A stretch of DNA of 64,000 nt from positions 7,421 through 71,420 of the forward strand of contig CAZDSF010000011.1 of assembly GCA_964508025.1 (NCBI GenBank). The letters are read 5' to 3'. The stretch is from JAAZNO01 sp964508025. GTDB lineage: Bacteria; Chloroflexota; Anaerolineae; B4-G1; SLSP01. The notes beneath the pieces were generated by a model, which was not told where the DNA came from, searched no databases, and saw only the letters and a list, made by a program, of their open reading frames with translations. This document shows positions 54,670 through 63,159 of this stretch, in pieces. A program made the position numbers and the translations under genes. Numbering within the stretch: position 1 is the stretch's first letter; each line of letters opens with the position of its first letter.

Positions 54670-55416
54670 TTATTTCGCTTTTCCCTGGTTGGCTACAGCC
54701 TGCTGTGCAGCAGCAATGGCGTCGGGATCACCGAGATAGTAGTGCGTGATGGGCTTGAGAGTCTCATCCAGCTCATACACCAGTGGAACTCCGGTGGGGA
54801 TGTTGAGATTGAGGATATCCTCATCGGAGATATTGTCGAGATACTTGACCAGCGCGCGGAGGCTGTTGCCATGCGCCGCGATGATGACGCGCTTCCCGGC
54901 TTTGACTGTGGGGGCGATGGTCTCGTGCCAGTAGGGCAGGAAGCGCTCGACGGTGTCTTTAAGGCACTCGTGGACGGGCAGTTCCGCTTTGGAGAGCTCG
55001 GCATAGCGTGGATCGTGGCCGGGCCAGCGGGGATCATCTTCGGTGAGGGCAGGGGGGCGAACATCATAGCTGCGCCGCCAGATGAGGACCTGCTCGTCGC
55101 CATACTTGGCGGCAGTCTCGGCCTTGTTCAATCCCTGCAACGCGCCGTAGTGCCGCTCGTTAAGCCGCCAGTGACGGTGAACGGGAATCCACATCAGGTC
55201 CATCTCATCCAGCGTGATCCAGAGCGTGCGGATAGCGCGCTTGAGCACTGAGGTGTAGGCGACATCGAATTTATAGCCGCCTGCCAGCAACGCCTTGCCG
55301 CCAGCGTGGGCTTCCTCGATGCCCTTTGCGGAAAGGTCCACGTCGGTCCAGCCGGTGAAAAGATTCTCCTTGTTCCAGACGCTCTCGCCATGCCGTAGCA
55401 ATACAACTTTGTACAT
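54670..55416 (-). CDS. gpmA: 2,3-bisphosphoglycerate-dependent phosphoglycerate mutase
   Basis: A glycolytic phosphoglycerate mutase of 248 aa, the typical length of the cofactor-dependent enzyme. The phosphohistidine motif LLRHGESVWNKENLFTGW is at residues 6-23. LNERHYGALQGLNKAETA follows, and the second active-site His is in IIAAHGNSLRALVKYL. The C-terminal tail (NQGKAK) is the flexible tail expected in this family. The enzyme interconverts 3- and 2-phosphoglycerate in the cytoplasm. GGAGGAAC precedes the ATG on the minus strand. A strong hairpin separates it from recJ. Confidence 0.96.
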   Translation of the reverse strand: MYKVVLLRHGESVWNKENLFTGWTDVDLSAKGIEEAHAGGKALLAGGYKFDVAYTSVLKRAIRTLWITLDEMDLMWIPVHRHWRLNERHYGALQGLNKAETAAKYGDEQVLIWRRSYDVRPPALTEDDPRWPGHDPRYAELSKAELPVHECLKDTVERFLPYWHETIAPTVKAGKRVIIAAHGNSLRALVKYLDNISDEDILNLNIPTGVPLVYELDETLKPITHYYLGDPDAIAAAQQAVANQGKAK

Positions 55417-55509
55417 CGTTTGTTCCTCCTTGATGAAATTGGTTAAAAGCTGCGCGTTGAAGGCTTTATGTTGGTAACTTTATGCCCCTGCAAGACTCTG
55501 CCGTTGCCT

Positions 55510-56556
55510 TTATGGGGCGTAGATGCGGCGGATTTCGTGAAGATCATTCACCCGTTTCAGCGCCACATGGATTGCCTTCAGCATATCCACATCCTGGATT
55601 TTGCGAATCTCAGGCAGTAAGCGCAGTCCTTCCGCGCCGAAACGAGTTTCCAGGAGATACTCGATTTCTTCGAGAAGCAGCTGTCGCATCCCTTGTTGCA
55701 ATCCCTGTTGCAATCCCTGTTGCAATCCTCGCTGCATTCCTTGTTCCAGTCCCTCCTGTAAGCCTTCGGCTTTGCCTTTGTTGTAACCTTCTTGCAACCA
55801 CCGACTTGCCATTGTTGTCATTAGCTCATCTCCCTCTTGTGTGAACACTTCGGCTACCGCTTCTTGAACCACTTCTGGCCCCAAGTTCGTTGCGGTGACT
55901 GAGAGGTATTTCATCAGCATTTCCAGGTATTGTAGTCCTGTGTCGCGATCCTGCAAATCACGAAGCAGCCGCAGAATTTGTGGCAGGTGCGCGCCTAACT
56001 CAGGTTGGAAAACGTATTTGAGCGCCAGTAACCCTGCGAGCAGGAGCACATCGCCCTTCAACGCCTCATCTGGAATCTGTGAAAGATCGCATAGCCAGTA
56101 ATTGAATTGCGGAGTATAGGCTTTCAGCGGCTCCGCTGGCTCTATCAGTGTTTGAAAGTCCAACGAGGCGTGCCATGGGCTACGTCCATGGTAGAAAACG
56201 ACGGGAATAATCGGGCAAAACAGCCCAGAGAAGGTGATAATCTGACGTTCCCATAGTCGTACCATATAGCGCAATACCTGAAATGGAACATAGGGGTCCA
56301 CATAGCTCTTGTGCTCGAAAAGCAAATACAAGTAGGCTCTACGTCCATCGCGCAACCGCAATTGATAGACCAGATCCGAAATCTGTGCTTGAAGTTCGAC
56401 ATCTACAAATGAGTCGCCGGTGAGCGTGAGTGTTTCCAGATCCATCAACGCCACGATCTCGACCGGCACATAGTTCTGCACAAAGCTGCGGGCTATCTCG
56501 GGTCTACCGAACAGGCCCTTGAAGAACCGATCATGTGGGCTGGTGATTTCTGTCAT
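55510..56556 (-). CDS. Rpn-family recombination-promoting nuclease/putative transposase
   Basis: A 348-aa protein of the Rpn/PD-(D/E)XK family (also listed as transposase_31). It opens SPHDRFFKGLFGRPEIARSF, and has DVELQAQISDLVYQLRL and LYLLFEHKSYVDPYVPFQVL, the D...ExK catalytic pattern. The N-terminal two thirds is the nuclease domain. The C-terminal part (about 265-345) is helical, with tandem Gln-Gly-Leu-Gln repeats (GLQEGLEQGMQRGLQQGLQQ). Such proteins nick DNA and promote recA-independent recombination; several are toxins. It is not flanked by inverted repeats, so it is not an IS here. Confidence 0.85.
   Translation of the reverse strand: MTEITSPHDRFFKGLFGRPEIARSFVQNYVPVEIVALMDLETLTLTGDSFVDVELQAQISDLVYQLRLRDGRRAYLYLLFEHKSYVDPYVPFQVLRYMVRLWERQIITFSGLFCPIIPVVFYHGRSPWHASLDFQTLIEPAEPLKAYTPQFNYWLCDLSQIPDEALKGDVLLLAGLLALKYVFQPELGAHLPQILRLLRDLQDRDTGLQYLEMLMKYLSVTATNLGPEVVQEAVAEVFTQEGDELMTTMASRWLQEGYNKGKAEGLQEGLEQGMQRGLQQGLQQGLQQGMRQLLLEEIEYLLETRFGAEGLRLLPEIRKIQDVDMLKAIHVALKRVNDLHEIRRIYAP
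55690..55735. repeat. In-gene 12-bp tandem repeat (QGLQ)
   Basis: About three and a half units of TTGCAATCCCTG (plus strand) encode Gln-Gly-Leu-Gln repeats near the C-terminus of the Rpn protein. This in-frame 12-bp repeat can vary in copy number by slippage. Confidence 0.7.
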
Positions 56557-56610
56557 GTGATGCAGCTCCTTGCCTCAATCTTATCATATCCGCGCCCGGT
56601 TGTCCAGAAC

Positions 56611-57465
56611 TCAAAATGCGATCTCCGCAATCTGGTCGAAGTCCAGGTCGAAGGCGTCCACTTCTGGCAACTCAAAGTCCTCTTGCGCGTTGATCTCGCC
56701 CGCTTCGATGCCGCGTTCACAGAGCGAACGGTACGGGCAGTAGGCGCATTGTTGCTCTTGTGTGGTGAGATTCCAGTGTGTTGTGGGATCCAGCCCGTGG
56801 ATTTCGGCGATCATGGTGGTCAGGACGCGCTCATCGGCGGTATATTGGTCGGCGTTGTAGGGAAATTCCACGGGCGCATCGGGCGATTCGGCGAACCAGT
56901 AGATCATCGTGACCTGCTCCGGCGCGAAGGGGCGTCCTCCATTGAGATCGGCGCCGGCGCGCACCAGCAAATACCGGTAGACGCGCGTCTGCAAGCGCTC
57001 GAACAGCGCGGCGATCTTCTCGCGTTTCTGTGGGCGAAAAGCGGTCTTCCAATCGCAGATAGTTGCCGCATTCTGGGCGATGACAACAAGATCATATTTC
57101 GCCAGCAACCGGTGTCCCGTGATGGCGGCGGCAAGGGTCGTCTCCATGAAGCGCCGTCCGGCGATGTCCGCCGGGCGCGCGGCGCGGAAGGCAGCCCACC
57201 AACGGCTCAGATCAGGATCGGCGGCGGCGATGGCGGTCAGTTTTTCCTCTGGAATGCCGAGGAGCTGTTGCTGCACCAGCTGATGAAAACGCTGCCCGCG
57301 TTCGATGCGCGCCTCATGTTCGCGGATGGGCTGCGCCTGTGGCGCAGGCCAGGCAACCCGTTCCAGATAGCGCAGCTGAAAACGCCGCGCGCAGTCGGCG
57401 TAGTCCTGCAAGCTGGATTGGCTGAACTGGAAATCGGGTGCGAGATGGAGACGGGGCTTGGGCAT
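56611..57465 (-). CDS. RecB/AddB-type PD-(D/E)XK nuclease with probable 4Fe-4S cluster
   Basis: A 284-aa nuclease. FSQSSLQDYADCARRFQLRY gives the helix and first Cys of the Cas4/AddB type. KYDLVVIAQNAATICDWKTA is the PD-(D/E)XK-like core; the acidic residue is Asp of KYDL and the DWK supplies the (D/E)xK. QCAYCPYRSLCERG supplies three further cysteines. Together these four Cys match the iron-sulfur-stapled nuclease domain of AddB and Cas4. ATG 57465 follows AAGGAG at the right spacing. It is the last gene of a minus-strand operon after two UvrD-like helicases, so it is probably their nuclease partner. Confidence 0.82.
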   Translation of the reverse strand: MPKPRLHLAPDFQFSQSSLQDYADCARRFQLRYLERVAWPAPQAQPIREHEARIERGQRFHQLVQQQLLGIPEEKLTAIAAADPDLSRWWAAFRAARPADIAGRRFMETTLAAAITGHRLLAKYDLVVIAQNAATICDWKTAFRPQKREKIAALFERLQTRVYRYLLVRAGADLNGGRPFAPEQVTMIYWFAESPDAPVEFPYNADQYTADERVLTTMIAEIHGLDPTTHWNLTTQEQQCAYCPYRSLCERGIEAGEINAQEDFELPEVDAFDLDFDQIAEIAF

Positions 57466-57491
57466 CACACAACTCCTTGTTGGCAATCAGG

Positions 57492-57546
57492 GGTCAAGGG
57501 TCATAAGTCATTGACTCCTGACTCCCGACTCCTGACTTCTGATTGT
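57492..57546. repeat. Heptamer repeat overlapping a helicase 3' end
   Basis: Five successive 7-bp units of GACTCCT type (about 57514-57541) plus related GGTCA repeats lie here. The repeat encodes the last dozen codons of the helicase (57501-59792). It is the same heptamer family as the second half of the composite repeats upstream of the kinase genes. Confidence 0.7.
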
Positions 57547-59792
57547 TCATCCCACCAGGTTTGGAGCGCCACAAAGGGCGCCGCGGGATGCTGGTCGCCG
57601 TGTTTGCCGGTGTTCCAGGTGACGAAGAGCGCCTTCTTGGCGCGGGTGATACCGACGTAAAAGAGGCGCACGCGCTCGGCGGCGTAGTCGTAGCGAGCTG
57701 TCTGGGTCGCCTGACCTTCGTCGTAGAAAAAGAGCGTGGGATCCTCGCGCAGCGCGTGCAGTTGCGCCAGGGCTTCGGCTTCGAGGTTGCGTTTATCGCG
57801 CACGAACCACTTTTCGGAGATAAAGCTATCTCCTGGCAACGCCGAGGGGTAGTCGTAGGTGCTCACCGACATCAAATACACGCGATCCCATTCCAGCCCC
57901 TTGGCTTTGTGGACGGTGGAGACGATGACCTGGCCCCGGTATTTCTCCGGCTCGAAGCCTGTATCATCCTCGCTGAGTCCCAGGAATTTGCGCTCGTTTC
58001 TGGCGATGACGGCGAGCTCCTGGTTGAGTTCCGGTAAACGCCATTCCGGGTGTTGATCGGCGGCGCGGCGGACGACCAGGGCCAGTTTGTGGGCAATGGC
58101 GAGGTCCGCAGGCGCCGTGAATAGGTCTTGCGCCAGGGTGAGGATGAGCTGATCAATGGGCAGCCCGGCTGCGGCTTGCCAGCGTTGCACCTGCGCGCGG
58201 AATTCCAGCAGATGTGCATGCAGCTCCGGCTGCTCGAATTCCAATTCCAGAGTAGCGAGCCAGTCGTGATCGGCGCGGGGCCAGAGAAAGTCCTCCACCT
58301 GGCGGCACTTGCGCAGCTGGCGATTGACCCAGTCGAGGCGCGCTTTAAGCGCGTCATCCTGGCGATCTTCCCGGCGCCAGACCCGGTACACGGTGGCGAG
58401 TTTGGCCGGCGAAGTGGGATCTGCCAGGTAGGCGACAATGTTGCCCAGTGCGCCCGCTGTCTCGCGCGTGGAACGGGTGCTCTTGAGCAATTCCACAGGA
58501 GCGAAGCCCTGCCGCTTGAGCGCATCCACCACCTCGAAGCCGCGCTGGTTGCGCGGAACGAGCACCGCGCAGGTCTCGCGGGCTGCTTCGTCGGGGATCT
58601 GCGCTTGGGCTGCCAGCCACCGCCCTACGGATGCGACGACGGCGTCCAGTTCTTCTTGCGGCGTGAAGCGATTGGCAATGAAACGCACATTGCCGGGCGC
58701 ATCCGGCGGATTGGGCTGCGGATCATGGGGCGGGGTTGGTTTGATGTACGGCGGGCTGAGCGCGTCGCGCGCTTGCATCACTGGGTGGTCGCGCTGCGTC
58801 CAATCAATGAGCCGATTTGCCAGATCAATGATGCTCTGCATGGAGCGCCCGGAGTTGGGCAAATCCAGGGCTTGCGTATCCGGTTCCTCGCGGAATGCGC
58901 GCAGGTAACGGGGATTGGCCGTGGTGAAAGTCTCGTAGATGGCTTGATTGGGATCGCCGACGCGCACCCAATTCCCCTCCGGTCCGGCGAGCAGGCGCAG
59001 GAGGCGCTCTTGTAAGCGGCTGCTGTCTTGCGCTTCATCTTCGAGGATGTAGGGCCAGCGTCGCCGCAAGCGCGCCAGAAATTCGGGATCGAGCTGCACC
59101 GCTTGCAACGCCAGCCGAATGAGATCGTCGAAGTCCACCCCGCCGCGATAGCTGAGCGCGCGCTGATAATCGCTGTAAATGGCAGCACCCAGGGCCATCA
59201 GCGGCAGGGGGGCGCCGAATTGTTCCAGGTGATAGCGCAGCTCCGCTGGCGTGAGCTGCAGGTCTTTAGCCTGTTTGATGACACTCGTCGCCAGGTTCAC
59301 GACCAGTTCTGGGAACTGTTGGCGGCGAATCCAGGCGGCTTTGGATTCGTCCAGGTCGGGCAGGAGATAATCATCCAGGGCATTGGGATGCGCGTGCAGC
59401 CAGGCTTCTGCGGCGTTGCGGAGGATTTCTGCTGCATCGCGCTCATCAATGATCTGAAAGTCATCTGCCAGTCCGGCCAGAGCGGGGCGTTCGCGGACGA
59501 TATCGTGGCAGAGGCCGTGAAGCGTGCGCACGCGATACCCCAGATTGGGGAGCAATCCGCGCTCCTGGATGAAGCGTCCCACGCGCCCGGCAAAATTGGA
59601 GACGGCAGAGTTGACCAGCGTGACGACCAGCACTTCCTGGTCATCCTCTAAATAGCCCTCGGTGATGAGTTTGGCTGCCAGCAATGAGAGCGTCCACGTC
59701 TTGCCGCTGCCCGGCACAGCGGCAACGCCCAATTTCCCGCCAGTATAGGCGAGTACGGCTTTCTGTGCAGGTCGAGGTTGAAAATTCATCAT
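57501..59792 (-). CDS. UvrD/PcrA-type superfamily 1 DNA helicase
   Basis: A 763-aa SF1A helicase. It has Walker A VAAVPGSGKTWTLSLLAAKL (about 23-42), a motif Ib region TLHGLCHDIVRERPA, Walker B LEDEAQDSSRLQERLLRLL, motif III GDPNQAIYETF, motif IV-like LDLPNSGRSMQSII, motif V VSTVHKAKGLEWDRVYLMSV and motif VI LFYVGITRAKKALFVTW. All core motifs are intact, so it should translocate 3'-5' on ssDNA. The extreme C-terminus (EVRSRESGVNDL) is written by the heptamer repeat. It lies between a second, degenerate helicase and an Fe-S nuclease, an AddAB/RecBCD-like arrangement. Confidence 0.9.
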   Translation of the reverse strand: MMNFQPRPAQKAVLAYTGGKLGVAAVPGSGKTWTLSLLAAKLITEGYLEDDQEVLVVTLVNSAVSNFAGRVGRFIQERGLLPNLGYRVRTLHGLCHDIVRERPALAGLADDFQIIDERDAAEILRNAAEAWLHAHPNALDDYLLPDLDESKAAWIRRQQFPELVVNLATSVIKQAKDLQLTPAELRYHLEQFGAPLPLMALGAAIYSDYQRALSYRGGVDFDDLIRLALQAVQLDPEFLARLRRRWPYILEDEAQDSSRLQERLLRLLAGPEGNWVRVGDPNQAIYETFTTANPRYLRAFREEPDTQALDLPNSGRSMQSIIDLANRLIDWTQRDHPVMQARDALSPPYIKPTPPHDPQPNPPDAPGNVRFIANRFTPQEELDAVVASVGRWLAAQAQIPDEAARETCAVLVPRNQRGFEVVDALKRQGFAPVELLKSTRSTRETAGALGNIVAYLADPTSPAKLATVYRVWRREDRQDDALKARLDWVNRQLRKCRQVEDFLWPRADHDWLATLELEFEQPELHAHLLEFRAQVQRWQAAAGLPIDQLILTLAQDLFTAPADLAIAHKLALVVRRAADQHPEWRLPELNQELAVIARNERKFLGLSEDDTGFEPEKYRGQVIVSTVHKAKGLEWDRVYLMSVSTYDYPSALPGDSFISEKWFVRDKRNLEAEALAQLHALREDPTLFFYDEGQATQTARYDYAAERVRLFYVGITRAKKALFVTWNTGKHGDQHPAAPFVALQTWWDEQSEVRSRESGVNDL

Positions 59793-59810
59793 TGTCTCAG
59801 GTTTTGGCGG

Positions 59811-59867
59811 CGTCAGGAGTCAGGAGGTAAAAGTTGTGACTTCTGACTTGTAACTCATGAATTGCAA
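59811..59867. repeat. Heptamer repeat between the two helicases
   Basis: GTCAGGA units (59812-59825) and TTCTGAC/TTGTAAC units (about 59850-59862), related to the GACTCCT family, fill the 75-bp gap between the helicase genes. Confidence 0.6.
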
Positions 59868-62033
59868 CTATTGACTTTCACGCAATACACGTTGTATCGC
59901 CATCAACAGCGCGCCCTGCTGTTCGTAGCCTTGTTCGCTGAGCTCGCTCAGTCCCAGGTAGATGGCGCGGCGACAGCGGCGCAGCAGCCCTTGCGTCAGG
60001 CGATACAGCGTCTCCTCGCGCGCGGCGACCTCATCAGAATCGAGCCAGAGTTTCCCGACGGGCCACTGTCGGCTCAGAACGTGCGGATGGGTCAGTGGTT
60101 GATAGAGGCGCTCCCACCAACCGGCGCTGCCCACGTTGAGCCAGAATTGCACTTCCACGGGCCGGTTGCCCATCAGGAAGGTAAACGCCGGCGCCAGCAG
60201 GACGGCCTCCTCCTCTTCCGTTTCCCAATCGCGGAGATATTGCGCTGCCAGCACGCCCTCTTGCACCAGTTCGACATATTCCTGCGCGGGCGATTTTTCT
60301 GCGGGCAGCGCGCCGGCAATCCACCGGAATTTCTGCACCGATTCGATGAGGTTGGCAGCCACCCGCGCGCCGTCATAATCCTGGTGGAAGTGGAAGCCCG
60401 GTTGCGAGAGCAGCTCGCCGAAGAGCCGGCTCAGGAAATGATCGAGTTCTTCCACCGGCGCGGCGCTGTATTGCTCCAGCCACAGGCGCAGCGCCTCGTA
60501 ACGCCCGCCCAGCAGATAGGTGATTCGCTGTTGCACCTCAGTTTGCAGGCCCGCGAAGGGTTCCAGGTGCGGTCGGCCCCCTTTGGGACGGTAGAGGATC
60601 TCGGAGAGCAGCTGCGCGCGCACCAGATCCAATGCCTCGATAGTGTGAACCAGCGCAGAGGTTACATCGTGGCGCGGTGGGCAGAGGCCCCAGGCGGGAT
60701 GTCCCAGAGCGGCGAGGGTGAGCAGCGCCCGCGCCGCCGATTCCTCGCGCAATGCCCGCGAGGGCCGGTGTGAGCGTGTGGGGATGCCGCGTTGCTCCAG
60801 GCGTTGCGCCAGGGAGAAGCGCAGCGCATCGGTGAGGAAGGGCGCCAGCACGGCGATCTCTGCCGGCGGCAGCCCTGCGCCGTGAATCAGCTGGCTGATC
60901 GTGTCGGCGACCCAGTCGAGCATCTCCGGGTGAAAGCGGTGGAGCTCATAGATGAGTGCTTGCCGCAACAGGGCTTTCTGGCTCTTGGTTGCTGAGCGCT
61001 GGCGAGTGGGCGGCGTTGGAACGTGCAACGCGGCGGGGCGGCGATCCTCGTCCGTTGGCGGCGCGGACGCAAGTGTGCGCGCCACGGCTTGCCCCAACGC
61101 TTCGGCAAGGGCAGCGACCGGCGGCGTGGTGATGCAGGACTCGTTGAAATAGCGCCGATCATCACAGTATGCCGCCAACATCGCCGCGCTTTCGGGATCG
61201 GCGCCGAGGAAGGCGCGATGTCCGCCTTCTTCATCGAGAATCAGCAGCGCCGAATGCGCGTGCGGCAGCCAATCGCGCAGCACTTCGTGCATCACGGGCG
61301 TATCCTCTTCGAGATTGTCTACCAGGAGATGTGGGTATTGTTCCAACAAATAGTCCCGGCACAACGGCTCCGGCCAGAGATGCTGGCTGAAGACTTCCAA
61401 TTGTAGGGAGAAATCCAGCAGGTTGTGTTCCAGGCAATAACGGCGGAAGCGCAGGGCGCAATCCTGGGCTTCGTCGTAAGTGCGGAGCTGCGCTTTCTCA
61501 CCAACCCAGGCGGCTTTGAGACGCGGGGCGATTTCGGTCATGGGAAACCCCACCACGGCAGCTTTGTTGAGGTTGTCTATGATCTGGCTGTAGAGCCGGT
61601 TGCGCTCGATGGCGATGGACTCGAAGTAGCCTTGCTCCTGTACCAGCGGCCCGACGATGCGTGCCATGAAATACAGCGCGGTTTCGAGGGTGAGGAACGT
61701 GGGGCGGGCTTCGGGCTGGGCAAAGCCGGCTTCTTCGGCGGCGAGGGGCCAGAAGAGATCCACCATGCGCCGGGCCAAGCCGCCAAGTGTGGCGATGGTC
61801 GCGGTGCTGCCGGGTCGCAGGTGTGGATCGCGGCGGGCTGCATCGTAGGGCTGCGCCAATGTGCGTTGCGGTGTGAGAATGAGGATGTGTTCGCCTGGGA
61901 TGCCGCTAGTGATGAGGTGGCGCAATCGTCCAACGGCTGCCGTGGTCTTACCCGCGCCCGCCGGCCCAGAAAGGAAGAGTTTGTGATCCAGGGGCGCCTG
62001 TATGAGTTCCTGCTGCGCAGTTGAATAATTCAT
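59868..62033 (-). CDS. UvrD-like helicase with degenerate Walker B
   Basis: A 721-aa protein distantly related to UvrD/AddB helicases. Walker A is intact (FLSGPAGAGKTTAAVGRLRH, about 20-39). The expected Walker B DExQ reads HLLVDNLEEDTPVMHEVLRD: a hydrophobic strand and Asp, but Asn where Glu would be. The downstream motifs III-VI are not recognisable, although ILTPQRTLAQPYDAARR, TLGGLARRMVDLFW and SHRPSRALREESAARALL are visible. AddB subunits likewise have degenerate helicase halves. It is the first gene of the helicase-helicase-nuclease operon, divergent from the ABC exporter. It probably contributes structure or DNA recognition rather than strong motor activity (inference). Confidence 0.78.
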   Translation of the reverse strand: MNYSTAQQELIQAPLDHKLFLSGPAGAGKTTAAVGRLRHLITSGIPGEHILILTPQRTLAQPYDAARRDPHLRPGSTATIATLGGLARRMVDLFWPLAAEEAGFAQPEARPTFLTLETALYFMARIVGPLVQEQGYFESIAIERNRLYSQIIDNLNKAAVVGFPMTEIAPRLKAAWVGEKAQLRTYDEAQDCALRFRRYCLEHNLLDFSLQLEVFSQHLWPEPLCRDYLLEQYPHLLVDNLEEDTPVMHEVLRDWLPHAHSALLILDEEGGHRAFLGADPESAAMLAAYCDDRRYFNESCITTPPVAALAEALGQAVARTLASAPPTDEDRRPAALHVPTPPTRQRSATKSQKALLRQALIYELHRFHPEMLDWVADTISQLIHGAGLPPAEIAVLAPFLTDALRFSLAQRLEQRGIPTRSHRPSRALREESAARALLTLAALGHPAWGLCPPRHDVTSALVHTIEALDLVRAQLLSEILYRPKGGRPHLEPFAGLQTEVQQRITYLLGGRYEALRLWLEQYSAAPVEELDHFLSRLFGELLSQPGFHFHQDYDGARVAANLIESVQKFRWIAGALPAEKSPAQEYVELVQEGVLAAQYLRDWETEEEEAVLLAPAFTFLMGNRPVEVQFWLNVGSAGWWERLYQPLTHPHVLSRQWPVGKLWLDSDEVAAREETLYRLTQGLLRRCRRAIYLGLSELSEQGYEQQGALLMAIQRVLRESQ

Positions 62034-62138
62034 AGTCCCTATTATAATCCAAAATCGTTTTACGTTTTCAAGAGCGTAACTGTTCAGCGTTATCCTGTTT
62101 GCTACGGCAAAAAGCGGTTAGAGCCGAAGATTCAAAGC

Positions 62139-62174
62139 GTGTTTTTTGCTGCTGCGCGCAGCGCCGAAAAACAC
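62139..62174. terminator. Hairpin in divergent region before ABC genes
   Basis: GTGTTTTTTGCTGCTGC and its approximate complement pair over about 16 bp with one mismatch and two wobbles (outer pairs 62139/62174). It resembles the 13072 hairpin in layout (G-T/T-rich arm, GCGCAGC loop), suggesting a shared dispersed family. It sits about 80 bp before the ABC start. Confidence 0.5.
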
Positions 62175-62253
62175 AGCTTCTAAAGGCTGCAGCCCAAAAT
62201 CCATGCCTGGCGCTGGAAACTTGAACAGCTACCCAAGAGAGGGTATATTGAAC

Positions 62254-63147
62254 ATGCGTGAAATGGCAATCATCACCCGTGGCTTGACCAAATCCTATGG
62301 TCGCATGCCGGCGTTGCGTGGCATTGATCTGGCAATTCCGCGCGGGGAAATCTTTGGCTTTCTCGGTCCCAATGGCGCAGGCAAGACCACGACCATCCGC
62401 TGTTTGTTGGATCTGATTCGCCCGGATGGCGGCGAGGTGCGCGTGCTGGGGCTCGATCCGCAGGCGGATCCTGTCGCCGTCCACGCGCGGACGGGGTATC
62501 TGCCCGGCGAGCTCGCACTGGATGACAATCTCACCGCCGAACAGCAATTGCGTATTTTCGCGGCTTTGCGCGGCAACCGGTTGGACTGGGCGCGCGTCCG
62601 GCAGCTGGCGGAACGTCTTTCTCTGGATCTCAAACGCCCCATCAAAAATCTCTCCAAGGGCAACAAACAGAAAGTCGGCGTGCTTCAGGCCCTGATGCAT
62701 CAACCTGAATTGTTGTTGCTGGATGAACCGACTTCGGGTCTCGATCCGTTGTTGCAACACGAGGTGCTGCGGATGGTGTTGGAGGCGCGGGAACACGGAG
62801 CCACGGTGTTTTTCTCCTCGCATATTCTCAGCGAGGTGCAGGAGATTGCCGACCGCGTCGGCATCATTCGCCAGGGGGAGCTGGTAGAAGTGGCAGAGAC
62901 CGAGGCCCTGATGCAGCGGACGTTGCGCCGCGTGCATCTGCGCTTCCGCGAACCCGTCGCTGCCTCGGCGCTGACATCCATTCCCGGCGTGCGCTTGCTC
63001 TCTGCGGATGATGGTTTCTCGATGTTGCTCCAGGTCAAGGGTGAAATGGATGCGCTCATCAAAGCGGCGGCGCAGTTCCAGGTCGTGGAATTTGAGACTG
63101 AACGCCCCTCACTGGAAGAAGTATTTCTCGCCTATTATGCAGCATAG
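62254..63147 (+). CDS. ABC transporter ATP-binding protein (ABC-2/DrrA type)
   Basis: A 297-aa ATPase of ABC-2 exporters. Walker A is GFLGPNGAGKTTTIRCLLDL, the Q-loop region runs RTGYLPGELALDDNLTAEQQ, the ABC signature is LSKGNKQKVGVLQALMHQ (a variant of LSGGQ), Walker B is LLLLDEPTSGLDPLLQHEVL, and the H-loop is FFSSHILSEVQEIADRVGII. The C-terminal DrrA-like part continues to residue 297. AGAGAGGG precedes ATG 62254. The permease starts 12 bp after the stop, so they form a two-gene exporter. The substrate (lipid, drug or antibiotic) is unknown. Confidence 0.92.
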   Translation: MREMAIITRGLTKSYGRMPALRGIDLAIPRGEIFGFLGPNGAGKTTTIRCLLDLIRPDGGEVRVLGLDPQADPVAVHARTGYLPGELALDDNLTAEQQLRIFAALRGNRLDWARVRQLAERLSLDLKRPIKNLSKGNKQKVGVLQALMHQPELLLLDEPTSGLDPLLQHEVLRMVLEAREHGATVFFSSHILSEVQEIADRVGIIRQGELVEVAETEALMQRTLRRVHLRFREPVAASALTSIPGVRLLSADDGFSMLLQVKGEMDALIKAAAQFQVVEFETERPSLEEVFLAYYAA

Positions 63148-63159
63148 GATGGCGTAGCC

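Noticed and set aside
55510..56556. Insertion sequence around the Rpn gene
   Set aside because: No terminal inverted repeats or target duplications are visible; Rpn genes occur singly.
57501..62033. CRISPR Cas4-type locus
   Set aside because: The Fe-S nuclease resembles Cas4 domains, but no cas1/cas2 or repeat array is present and the helicases point to AddAB-like repair.
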